The notes beneath the pieces are model-generated. The model was given only the letters and a program-made list of their open reading frames with translations, was not told the origin of the DNA and did not search any database. A DNA stretch of 42,492 nucleotides from a virus. Where the stretch lies: positions 1 through 42,492 of the IMG/VR virus record IMGVR_UViG_3300009174_000010. One strand, given 5' to 3'. Below are positions 36,289-42,492 of this stretch, in pieces. How positions within the stretch are numbered: the first letter of the stretch is position 1; each line of letters begins with the position of its first letter. Both the position numbers and the translations under genes were made by a program.

Positions 36289-36536
36289 TGTCTATACCCC
36301 GCCCGATCATTACCATTCCGCGCGTTCGCATCGGGCGAGGCAAAGACAGAACCAAGAACCTGCTTGGCAACACAGAGCTTGCCGGTTGGGAAGTAACGCG
36401 CGCCGCTCCGAGCATCGGTCACGGCGCGCGTTGGGTTTTCAAGCACAGCTGCGGAGCCGAGCGCATCATCGAAGCCAAGCAGTTTCGACAATACTTGCGC
36501 ACAGGCACTCGACCGCGCTGCGAGGCGTGCCGATGA
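36288..36536 (+). CDS. Small zinc-ribbon-like protein, 82 aa
   Basis: Starts ATG 36288 in TGATG, overlapping the upstream stop by one base. The product opens MSIPRPIITIPRVRIGRGKD and ends with FKHSCGAERIIEAKQFRQYLRTGTRPRCEACR. HSCG and CEAC form a half-ribbon pattern seen in small phage proteins that bind DNA. The N terminus is basic. It precedes the Cas4-like nuclease and overlaps it by four bases (ATGA), so they are likely co-expressed in fixed ratio. Confidence 0.6.
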   Translation: MSIPRPIITIPRVRIGRGKDRTKNLLGNTELAGWEVTRAAPSIGHGARWVFKHSCGAERIIEAKQFRQYLRTGTRPRCEACR

Positions 36537-37774
36537 GCTGTCCTGCGCGCAACGCGAGTTACAAGCCGCGCGAGCAGGCGTCGCCGTCGGCCATCTCGAC
36601 GGCAGAGCTTTGCGACCGCAAGTGGTTCTATATCTACGTCGAAGGGCGCAAAGAACTAAAGCTCACTTGGGCACAAGCGAAGCGCATCCCGAAACCGAAA
36701 GGCAAAGATGCCGTCAAGGCGTGGAACAAGCTGCGCCGGCCGGCTATCGGCCACGAAGGGCACAGCATCATTGAGCGCTGGTACGAGAGCTTCCGGCCGG
36801 GCGCGAAGCCCGCGGCTATCGACTGGAACGACCTACCCGGCCGCGTGATGCTCGCAGGCCTTCCGTTGTTGCCGCATCCTTCGACGCTGCGCGACTGGTT
36901 TCTCGAGCGCCCCGTAGCCAAAGACTTTACGTCGCGCGTCGTCCCCGGTTTGAACTACGAATTCAACGGCTACATCGATCTCGTGCCCGTCGGCAAAGAC
37001 GACACGTTTCGCGTCATCGATCACAAGACGACGAGCTCTTTCGATTGGGTGAAAACGCCGCAAGAGCTCATCGAAGACCCGCAGGGCATCGTGTACCCGC
37101 TCGACGTGATGCTGCGGCACAACCTCGAGCGCATCGCATGCCGTTGGGTCTACTACCGGACGGAAGGGACGCCGAAAGCACGCGCGGTCGACTTCATGGT
37201 CACGCGGGAAGGGGCGCTCAGGCGAGCCCTGCCGTTGGTCAACCGCGGCGCCGAATTGGTCAACAACATACGAAACAAGTTGACCGTTGACCAGATGCCT
37301 GCGAATACTGCGGCATGCGACCAATTCGGCGGTTGCATGTACCACCACTCACGAGGCGGACCGTGCGAGGCACGGCGCTCCGTGGGCAAGATCCTGCGCG
37401 TTATGCGCGCATCAACCAAAGCAGAGCAGGAGAGAACAATCATGGGCTTTCGTAAAAATGCACAAGCGGCCGGCGTTATCGGAGGCGGAGACAAGCCCGC
37501 CAACACTCGCGCAGCCGCGCCAGCCGAAGACGCCGCTTCAAGCGAGCCGGCGCAGGAACAAGGCGAGACGAGCGAGGCGCAGGATTCGCAACAGAGCGAA
37601 GCGCCAGCCCGCGGCGCCCGCCGTGGCGGTGCTCGTCGACGCGGCGCAAGCGATACCGACGCCGGCACCATCTCTCTCGTGTTCGAGAGCGGCGCGACTA
37701 TCGCGATTCCCCAAGGCTCGGCGCTGTACGAACAAGCGGCCGCGGTGCACTCGGCTTTCTTCCCTGCTGAGTGA
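36533..37774 (+). CDS. Cas4/RecB-like Fe-S PD-(D/E)XK nuclease
   Basis: The 413-residue product has the full Cas4/AddB-type nuclease layout: C27 (TAELCDRKWFY), H77 region (GHEGHSIIERW), YEFNGYIDLVPV with D149, FRVIDHKTTSS with D163 and K165, DPQGIVYPLDV with Q184 and Y188, and three C-terminal Cys (C262, C268, C278 in ACDQFGGCMYHHSRGGPC) for a 4Fe-4S cluster. Such enzymes resect DNA ends. Here this would support recombination with the SSB-like protein and helicase. From residue 304 (MGFRKNAQAAG) a low-complexity linker and short domain follow, which may also be made alone. Confidence 0.8.
   Translation: MSCPARNASYKPREQASPSAISTAELCDRKWFYIYVEGRKELKLTWAQAKRIPKPKGKDAVKAWNKLRRPAIGHEGHSIIERWYESFRPGAKPAAIDWNDLPGRVMLAGLPLLPHPSTLRDWFLERPVAKDFTSRVVPGLNYEFNGYIDLVPVGKDDTFRVIDHKTTSSFDWVKTPQELIEDPQGIVYPLDVMLRHNLERIACRWVYYRTEGTPKARAVDFMVTREGALRRALPLVNRGAELVNNIRNKLTVDQMPANTAACDQFGGCMYHHSRGGPCEARRSVGKILRVMRASTKAEQERTIMGFRKNAQAAGVIGGGDKPANTRAAAPAEDAASSEPAQEQGETSEAQDSQQSEAPARGARRGGARRRGASDTDAGTISLVFESGATIAIPQGSALYEQAAAVHSAFFPAE
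37442..37774 (+). CDS. Possible separately translated C-terminal segment (MGFR protein)
   Basis: In-frame ATG 37442 inside the nuclease gene has AGGAG with 9 bases spacing. The 110-residue product starts MGFRKNAQAAGVIGGG and ends TISLVFESGATIAIPQGSALYEQ. The start region and MGFR N terminus resemble the SSB-like gene at 39613 (AGGAG, MGFRQAASG). The segment may be a free protein, or a former gene fused to the nuclease. Evidence is the ribosome binding site and this resemblance only. Confidence 0.4.
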   Translation: MGFRKNAQAAGVIGGGDKPANTRAAAPAEDAASSEPAQEQGETSEAQDSQQSEAPARGARRGGARRRGASDTDAGTISLVFESGATIAIPQGSALYEQAAAVHSAFFPAE

Positions 37775-37781
37775 GTGAAAA

Positions 37782-39584
37782 ATGGCGCGCTCGGTTGGCA
37801 TCTCTGAAGACTTCAAACGCATCTGCGCTTTGCCGATGCGTGAGCTCACAGAGGAGCAAGCCGAGCGCGACAACGCCGCTTTGACGCCGTTGTTGACGAC
37901 GCCGCTCGGTCGCAAAGAGGGCGCGCACTTGGTCAACAAGCAGGGTACCGCATTGCGTGAGCTCTGCGAAGTCGGCGGCGCCTACTGCGGTTTGCCCGTC
38001 GGCGATGGCAAGACGCTGATCTTTTACCTCGCACCCTACGTGCTCGAGGCCGAGCGCCCGCTACTCATCATCCCGTCAGGCTTGCGCGAGAAGACGTGGA
38101 ACGAATTCGCAGGGTACGAGCGCCATTGGTTGCGCGGCAAGCCGATGCGCATCATGGGTTTCAACGAATTCACGCAAGACGAAAACCTAGACTTGTTCGA
38201 GCAGCTGAAGCCCGACTTCGTAGGCATCGACGAAGCCGACAAGCTCTCGAACCAAGAAGGCTCGGTTACCGTGCGGCTCGCGCGTTGGAAAACGAAGAGC
38301 GGCTGCAAGGTGCTCACGGGCACCGGGACGGGCACGCGCTTTTCAACGCAGCAGTTTTCGCACTTCTTGGTGTGGTGTCTCGAAGAGGGCGCGCCATGGC
38401 CGCTCGATCCATTCGAGAGCGATACGTGGGCGGCAGCACTCGACGAGAAGCCCGCCAAGTTCGCTCGAGGTCCACGAGGGCAACGCACGCGCGTCGGCGT
38501 GCTCGTGGACTTGGCGCGGATCGAACGTGTGCCGGACATGACGGACCGCGACATCGCGCGCGCCGCGTTTCAGAAACGGCTGTGCTCGACGCCCGGCGTC
38601 ATCATCTCGGATTCCGATTCTTGTGACCAACCGCTGTCGATTGAGCTGCGGTGCGCGCCCGAAGACGAAGAGCTGAACGAACGCTTTGACTTCTTCCGCA
38701 ACGAAGAAGAGACGCCAGATGGTTGGGAACTGCTCGAGACGCTCGACCGCTACGCGCACGAAGAGCAGCTAGGGCAAGGTCTCTACTTCAAGATCCATCC
38801 GAGGCCGCCGCTCGAGTACATCGAAGCGCGCCGCGCCGTTGCTCGTTTCATCTCGACGAAGATAGGCGGGACGCGGCACTACGCGCTGCCGGAATGCGAG
38901 CGCTGCGGCACGATTGCAAAGCGTGCTTCTGGCGTCTGCAAGCAGTGCGGTTTCAAGGTCTCGCGCCGCGTGCCGTTCGACACACCGGAAGCGGTGAAGA
39001 AAGCCTTCCGTGACCATCCAATCATCGTCGAGTGGTACGACGTCCAAGAACCCTCGTTCAAGATTCAGAGCGTTCCGACTTGGCTCTCTGCTTCGGTCGT
39101 GCACGCTGCGGCGAAGTACGCGCGCGAAAACGTGTGCTTGGTTTGGACCAAGTTCGAAGCCGTGGGCGAAGCTATCGCGAAGGCTGCGGGTCTCAAATAT
39201 TACGGAGCCGGCGGGCTCTCCGCGGACGGCGGCGCAATCGACCGACAGACGGGCGAGCGCTCGGCGGTGCTCTCGATTGCTGCGAACCTTCGCGGCCGAA
39301 ACCTGCAGATGTTCAACGACAACTATGTAGTAGGTGCGCCAGCGAGCGCGCGCGACCGTGAGCAGCTGTACGGACGCACGCACCGGCAGAAGCAGAAGAA
39401 GCCCGTGCGCTTCGTCGAGCTCGTGACTTCGGGGTTGTCTCGCTACTCGTTCGACATGGCGCGCAAAGAGGCCCACTTCGTCAAGCAGACGCAGGGGCAA
39501 ACGCAAAAGCTACTGCGCGCAGAGTTCAAAGACTGCGTGTTTCCGTCCGACGCTCTGCGTTGGCGTCGGAAGTATGCGGCCTAG
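37782..39584 (+). CDS. SF2/SNF2-like DNA helicase or translocase with zinc finger
   Basis: The 600-residue protein shows superfamily 2 motifs: I GLPVGDGKT (72-78), II DFVGIDEADKL (DEAD, 150-153), III LTGTGT (179-184) and VI DREQLYGRTHRQKQ (527-537). A Cys4 zinc finger, CERCGTIAKRASGVCKQC (372-389), is inserted between the two RecA-like lobes. The second lobe is marked by ENVCLVWTKFEAV, GLKYYGAGG and FNDNYVVGAP. SNF2-type phage helicases remodel protein-DNA complexes or promote strand exchange. It starts seven bases after the nuclease stop. Confidence 0.82.
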   Translation: MARSVGISEDFKRICALPMRELTEEQAERDNAALTPLLTTPLGRKEGAHLVNKQGTALRELCEVGGAYCGLPVGDGKTLIFYLAPYVLEAERPLLIIPSGLREKTWNEFAGYERHWLRGKPMRIMGFNEFTQDENLDLFEQLKPDFVGIDEADKLSNQEGSVTVRLARWKTKSGCKVLTGTGTGTRFSTQQFSHFLVWCLEEGAPWPLDPFESDTWAAALDEKPAKFARGPRGQRTRVGVLVDLARIERVPDMTDRDIARAAFQKRLCSTPGVIISDSDSCDQPLSIELRCAPEDEELNERFDFFRNEEETPDGWELLETLDRYAHEEQLGQGLYFKIHPRPPLEYIEARRAVARFISTKIGGTRHYALPECERCGTIAKRASGVCKQCGFKVSRRVPFDTPEAVKKAFRDHPIIVEWYDVQEPSFKIQSVPTWLSASVVHAAAKYARENVCLVWTKFEAVGEAIAKAAGLKYYGAGGLSADGGAIDRQTGERSAVLSIAANLRGRNLQMFNDNYVVGAPASARDREQLYGRTHRQKQKKPVRFVELVTSGLSRYSFDMARKEAHFVKQTQGQTQKLLRAEFKDCVFPSDALRWRRKYAA

Positions 39585-39612
39585 TTTCGTCAACAACAGA
39601 AGGAGAGTCATC

Positions 39613-40194
39613 ATGGGTTTTCGTCAAGCAGCATCCGGCGCGGCAGCGCCAGCAACACGCCCCGCGGCACGAGGTCAAGCGCCGGCTCGAGCGGCAACCA
39701 AGCCGAAGGTTCCCGGCGGACGCTACGCGGGGATCAAGGCCGCGCAGCCTTCAGCCGAGAAGTTGAAGCGCGGGCAGTACATCATCGAGTTTGTGCGCAG
39801 CGCGGCGAGTCGCACCGGCAGCACGTTGATGCTGTACGTCAAGGTCATCGAGAACAACGAAGATCCGGCAGCGACGCGCATCGGCGAAGAAGCACTCGTG
39901 ATGATCAACACGGGCGGCAAGAGCTACGACTCAGGCATGTCGCGCGTCAAGCAACTCACGGTCGCCGTGTGCGACTGCGCCGACGATGACGAGCTCGACG
40001 TCGAAGAGCCCGATTGGGGCGACTTGATTGACGCAATGTTCGGCGAGGCGGAAGGCGTCAAAGCGTTCGGCGCGAATCCCCTCGCCGGCAAGCAAGTCTA
40101 CTGCACGATTCAGCACTCGACGTCGCTCGACGAGAACGGCGAGCCTTACCAAAACTCTTCGTGGGAACGCCTCGAAGAAGCTGCACCGTTCTGA
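39613..40194 (+). CDS. Probable ssDNA-binding/annealing-associated protein, 193 aa
   Basis: ATG 39613 has AGGAG 7 bases upstream. After a basic Ala/Pro/Arg-rich head (MGFRQAASGAAAPATRPAAR) comes an OB-like beta domain: RGQYIIEFVRSAASRTGSTLMLYVKVIENN, EALVMINTGGKSYDSGMSRVKQL, then NPLAGKQVYCTIQHST and a short acidic C terminus, EEAAPF. The order 'G.Y...v.......s......v.v.V.......G' and 'F...k..' resembles phage ssDNA-binding proteins of the DUF669-like type. Its neighbours are a nuclease, helicase and exonuclease, which supports the call. No catalytic motif was found. Confidence 0.6.
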   Translation: MGFRQAASGAAAPATRPAARGQAPARAATKPKVPGGRYAGIKAAQPSAEKLKRGQYIIEFVRSAASRTGSTLMLYVKVIENNEDPAATRIGEEALVMINTGGKSYDSGMSRVKQLTVAVCDCADDDELDVEEPDWGDLIDAMFGEAEGVKAFGANPLAGKQVYCTIQHSTSLDENGEPYQNSSWERLEEAAPF

Positions 40195-40206
40195 AACCGA
40201 CGGCGT

Positions 40207-40228
40207 TGCCCCGGCCGTACACGGGGCA
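40207..40228 (+). terminator. Stem-loop TGCCCCG-N8-CGGGGCA after SSB-like gene
   Basis: A perfect 7-bp GC-rich stem with an 8-base loop stands 13 bases after the SSB-like stop, followed by CCTTTC. The tail is too short in U for a strong intrinsic terminator. It may attenuate transcription into the exonuclease/integrase part, or stabilise the upstream mRNA. Confidence 0.5.
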
Positions 40229-40252
40229 CCTTTCAACAGCTGGAGATAGACC

Positions 40253-40399
40253 ATGAAAGAAACGGCTCATGTCGCTTACGATGCGTATGGCGACTTCGTT
40301 GGGTGGAAGAATTACGCCGGCGCGCCGATGCCCCAGTGGCACGAGCTGCCCGACAAGATCCGCGATGCGTGGCGCGCTGCTTGCGAGGCGATTACGTGA
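40253..40399 (+). CDS. Small conserved-type phage protein, 48 aa
   Basis: ATG 40253 has GGAGA upstream (CAGCTGGAGATAGACC). The product starts MKETAHVAYDAYGDFVGWKN and includes GAPMPQWHELPDKIRDAWRAA. The phrase 'P.W..LP..iR.AW..A' is a common theme of tiny phage proteins of unknown function encoded in early operons. It overlaps the exonuclease start by one base (TGATG). Confidence 0.65.
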   Translation: MKETAHVAYDAYGDFVGWKNYAGAPMPQWHELPDKIRDAWRAACEAIT

Positions 40400-41061
40400 T
40401 GACCGAATCGCATATCATTCACTTCGTCGACACTGAAACGACGGGCTTGCTCGACAAGTACCCCGACTCGGAGATCATCGAGCTTGCGATCGTGAAGTGG
40501 CAAGACGGCGATACCGAGACCGTGCTGCACGCGTACATCCAGCCGAAGAAGCCGTGCCCGCCCGAGGCGGCCAAGATCAACCGTTACACGCCGGCGCGCT
40601 GGAAGGCCGAAGGCGCAGAGACTTGGGACATCGCGTGCTCTAAAGAGGTCTCGGCGATGTTAAAGGGCGCTTTCATGGGCGGCAGCAACCCGGCGTTTGA
40701 TCAACAGATGCTCAAAGTCGAGTGCTTCCGCACGGGCCAGCCAATGCCCGATTGGTCGCACCGCAAGCTCGACACGAGCGCGCTCGGCTACATCCTTTGG
40801 GTTTACGACTTGGTGCCGCGCACGGGCTTAGTGACGCTTGCCGAGTACTTTGGCATCGAGCACGACGCACACACGGCACTCGGCGATTGCCTCGCTTCTA
40901 TCAAAGTGTGGGAGTCGTTCTGCGAGCTGTTCATGTACCGCCCGCGGATGATGCGCGAAGCGCTCGAGGCCATCGAGCGCAACGTAGACAAGGCGCCATT
41001 GAGCGCGGCCAAAAACGTGCTGGTGCCAATCATCGAAAGTGGGCTGCGAGGCGAGGGGTGA
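40399..41061 (+). CDS. DEDDh 3'-5' exonuclease (DnaQ-like)
   Basis: The 220-residue protein (ATG 40399; GTG 40396 is possible) has the three Exo motifs: I HFVDTETTGL (D11, E13), II GSNPAFDQQML (D101) and III EHDAHTALGDCLA (H158 to D163, spacing HxxxxD). It is a stand-alone DnaQ-type 3'-5' exonuclease. These proofread for a polymerase or trim 3' ends in recombination. The phage has no family A/B/C polymerase in this window, so it may act with the host enzyme or the Prim-Pol. It overlaps the next small gene by four bases. Confidence 0.85.
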   Translation: MTESHIIHFVDTETTGLLDKYPDSEIIELAIVKWQDGDTETVLHAYIQPKKPCPPEAAKINRYTPARWKAEGAETWDIACSKEVSAMLKGAFMGGSNPAFDQQMLKVECFRTGQPMPDWSHRKLDTSALGYILWVYDLVPRTGLVTLAEYFGIEHDAHTALGDCLASIKVWESFCELFMYRPRMMREALEAIERNVDKAPLSAAKNVLVPIIESGLRGEG

Positions 41062-41165
41062 TTCACCTAGAGCAGGCGGTCGAGCTCTTCCCGTTCGCTC
41101 CGCTCGTGTTCTTTTGCGCTCTCGCTTTCATCGCAGCAGCCATCGCACCCGACGACGAAGAATGA
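41058..41165 (+). CDS. Tiny membrane protein, 35 aa
   Basis: GTG 41058 overlaps the exonuclease stop (GTGA) and the TGA overlaps the next ATG (ATGA). The product begins MIHLEQAVELFPFAPLVFFC and continues as a hydrophobic helix (ALAFIAAAIA) with an acidic tail PDDEE. One membrane helix with a defined topology is likely. Exact overlaps on both sides support the gene. Function unknown. Confidence 0.6.
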   Translation: MIHLEQAVELFPFAPLVFFCALAFIAAAIAPDDEE

Positions 41166-41569
41166 CCCAAACCGTGTCTGTCATCAGTCATCACGACTTG
41201 CTCACCCGGAGCGAGGCGGCAGACTATTGCCGTGTGAGTGTGAGCACTTTTGACAGACATCTGCGACCGCTCTTGACGCCGGTACGGATTGGCGCTCGCG
41301 TGTTGTACCCCCGTACAGCACTACAAGCATGTCTAGATACGCAGAAGGATGGCGCCTCCGACGCCCCAAAGGTCGAAAAGTCTGGATCGTCCGCTTCACG
41401 CACAACGGTGAAACGCATGACCGGAGCACGGGCACAGAGGATGAAAGAGAGGCAGGCAAAGAGGCTGCGCGCATCTACGCAGACCACGTCCAGCGCGAGC
41501 CCGCCAAGCGCCCCGTCATTCGCCGCGGTGATACCCCTCCACTCGAGGACCTCATCGACGAATGGCTAG
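41162..41569 (+). CDS. Excisionase-like HTH protein overlapping integrase
   Basis: The 135-residue frame starts at ATG 41162 (ATGA overlap). Residues 12-60 form an HTH_17/MerR-like fold: DLLTRSEAADYCRVSVSTFDRHL, then VRIGARVLYPRTALQACLD. This fold is common in Xis-type recombination directionality factors. From about residue 60 the protein is Ser/Thr/Arg-rich without structure, and this part overlaps the first 241 bases of the integrase gene in another frame. It likely controls integrase direction or expression. A copy of the dyad core (41253-41264) lies inside it. Confidence 0.65.
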   Translation: MTQTVSVISHHDLLTRSEAADYCRVSVSTFDRHLRPLLTPVRIGARVLYPRTALQACLDTQKDGASDAPKVEKSGSSASRTTVKRMTGARAQRMKERQAKRLRASTQTTSSASPPSAPSFAAVIPLHSRTSSTNG

Positions 41570-42459
41570 AGAGCGATTCAACCATCGACGTCGACACGGC
41601 GGACACGTGGGAAGTGTACGGCGGGCATTGGCTCGACCACTGGCAAACGCTGGTCGACGTCGCGGAAGTGACGGCGCTCGGCTACCGAAACAAGCGGCTC
41701 AAGGTCGTACTCGCGTCGACCGTCCGGAAGGAGCTGTCGGCGTTCCGGAGATTCCTGCGATGGTGCAAAGAGGCCGGCTACTTGCAGCGAGAGATCAACG
41801 TCCCCGGCGTCCCCGAAAAGACCACGGGGACGCGCTACGCGAAGCGCAGGCGCGGCGCGGCGCCGTCGTTGTCGCCAGAGCAGGCGCAAGCGCTCATCGC
41901 GGCCCTGCGTCCGTACAGCACGAGCCCGAACGTGCCGCCCTTCCCAATCCGCGACCGCTTCGTCGTCGCCTACGCGACCGGCCTGCGGCCCGGCACTCTC
42001 GACCGGCTCTCGTGTCCCGAGCACTACCAGAAGGGCGCCGAGACCCTGCTACTCACGGACGACGCGGACAAGATCCGATGGGGCCGAGAGCTGCCTCTGT
42101 CGAAGGCCGCGCGAGAAGCGCTCGACCGGGTGTGCCCCGAGCGCGGGCTGATCTTCGGCAAGCACGACTACCGCGATGCGCTCGAGCAGGCCGCGAAGTC
42201 GGCGTTGCCAAAGGCCATCGCGGACCGCTTCTGCGGCGCACACTTCCGCTCGGCGGCCGGTACGCACATGCTCGAGGAGAGCGGCAACCTCCCGGGCGTG
42301 CAATTTCTAATGGGCCACAAGCACGTGAGCACGACGGCGCGCTACATCCGTCCCTCGTTTCGCGCTGCGGCAGCAGCACTCCAGGGACGCTCTCAGAATA
42401 CCGGGGACGGCCGACGGACCCAAAAATCAAAAAACAGCGGTGCGAAGGAGAGGACTTGA
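41329..42459 (+). CDS. int: Tyrosine integrase
   Basis: The 376-residue recombinase has an N-terminal arm-binding domain (WRLRRPKGRKVWIVRFTHNGETHDRSTGT), a core-binding domain (about 68-160) and a C-terminal catalytic domain. The catalytic set is R220 (YATGLRPGTL), a possible lysine at K248, R307 in CGAHFRSAAGTHML, H330 in LMGHKHVSTTARYI and nucleophile Y339. The first His of the usual HxxR box is replaced by Ala304. There is no ribosome binding site, so translation is probably coupled to the overlapping Xis-like gene. Its final codons GAKERT and stop lie in the antisense of the tRNA-Leu gene. It catalyses integration into that tRNA. Confidence 0.9.
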   Translation: MSRYAEGWRLRRPKGRKVWIVRFTHNGETHDRSTGTEDEREAGKEAARIYADHVQREPAKRPVIRRGDTPPLEDLIDEWLESDSTIDVDTADTWEVYGGHWLDHWQTLVDVAEVTALGYRNKRLKVVLASTVRKELSAFRRFLRWCKEAGYLQREINVPGVPEKTTGTRYAKRRRGAAPSLSPEQAQALIAALRPYSTSPNVPPFPIRDRFVVAYATGLRPGTLDRLSCPEHYQKGAETLLLTDDADKIRWGRELPLSKAAREALDRVCPERGLIFGKHDYRDALEQAAKSALPKAIADRFCGAHFRSAAGTHMLEESGNLPGVQFLMGHKHVSTTARYIRPSFRAAAAALQGRSQNTGDGRRTQKSKNSGAKERT

Positions 42460-42492
42460 ACCTCCATGGGAGTTACCCCGCTAGCACCTCAA
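42441..42492 (-). tRNA. tRNA-Leu(GAG), 3' part, attachment site
   Basis: Read on the - strand, the window ends with the anticodon loop TTGAGGT (anticodon GAG), a long variable arm with GGGG/CTCC, the T loop TTCAAGT with its 5-bp stem, and the acceptor 3' half CCTTCGCA. CCA is not encoded. The 5' half lies beyond the right edge. The adjoining tyrosine integrase identifies this as the prophage attachment gene, with the core in the 3' part of the tRNA. Confidence 0.9.

Noticed and set aside
36533-37774. Cas4 as evidence of a CRISPR system
   Set aside because: The nuclease is Cas4-like but no cas1, cas2, effector or repeat array is present. A recombination role fits the operon better.

Overview
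The window is most of a temperate, contractile-tailed (myovirus-type) phage genome, integrated as a prophage. It runs from inside a pentapeptide-repeat gene at base 1 to a tyrosine integrase whose last codons lie inside a host tRNA-Leu(GAG) gene at the right edge. No attL is visible, so the element continues left of base 1. Base composition is GC-rich. A lipoprotein at 3562-4194 has a Ser/Gly/Ala-rich linker followed by a Cys-containing domain like those of polyangial Myxococcota. A host in that group is my inference; no rRNA or housekeeping gene confirms it.

Left arm (1-3578, + strand): a chain of small genes with 1-4 base stop/start overlaps. It holds a pentapeptide-repeat protein, a RuvC-like resolvase, two small helix-turn-helix proteins, a small lipoprotein, a coiled-coil protein and two zinc-ribbon-like proteins. 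The lipoprotein cargo gene (3562-4194) follows and converges on the lysis cluster, with stop codons interleaved.

Late region (31608 down to 4191, - strand, about 27 kb), in transcription order: a large terminase with an extra N-terminal XRE-type HTH; an unknown protein; a Mu-type (DUF935) portal; an S49 capsid protease with a nested in-frame scaffold start; decoration protein; Mu gpT-like major capsid protein; head completion proteins; tail sheath; tube; tail chaperone pair with a probable -1 frameshift; tape measure; baseplate hub, spike, W/gp25, J and I proteins; a run of fibre-like genes with an SGNH esterase and a spike-base protein; then a lysis cluster with a GH25 endolysin and six small membrane proteins or lipoproteins. 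A single + strand gene for a ribbon-helix-helix protein interrupts this block between terminase and portal.

Control and replication arm (31772-42459): a small leftward cluster (zinc-motif protein, membrane protein, ribbon-helix-helix protein, exported Cys-rich protein) diverges from a rightward replication and recombination operon. That operon holds a small HTH protein, a primase-polymerase/ATPase, two coiled-coil proteins, a zinc-ribbon protein, a Cas4-like Fe-S nuclease, an SF2 helicase, a probable ssDNA-binding protein, a DEDDh exonuclease, a tiny membrane protein, an excisionase-like HTH protein and the integrase. The spacer at 32728-33140 carries ten copies of CGACGACC, mostly one helical turn apart, with AT-rich stretches between and beside them. 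It is the best candidate replication origin or master operator and the strongest non-coding signal here.

Taken together, a Mu-like head (portal, gpT capsid) is joined to an integrase lifestyle and a self-contained replication module with Prim-Pol, helicase, resolvase, nuclease and SSB-like protein. No Mu transposase and no LexA/CI-type repressor was found. The lysogeny switch may lie left of the window or rely on the small HTH and RHH proteins described here.
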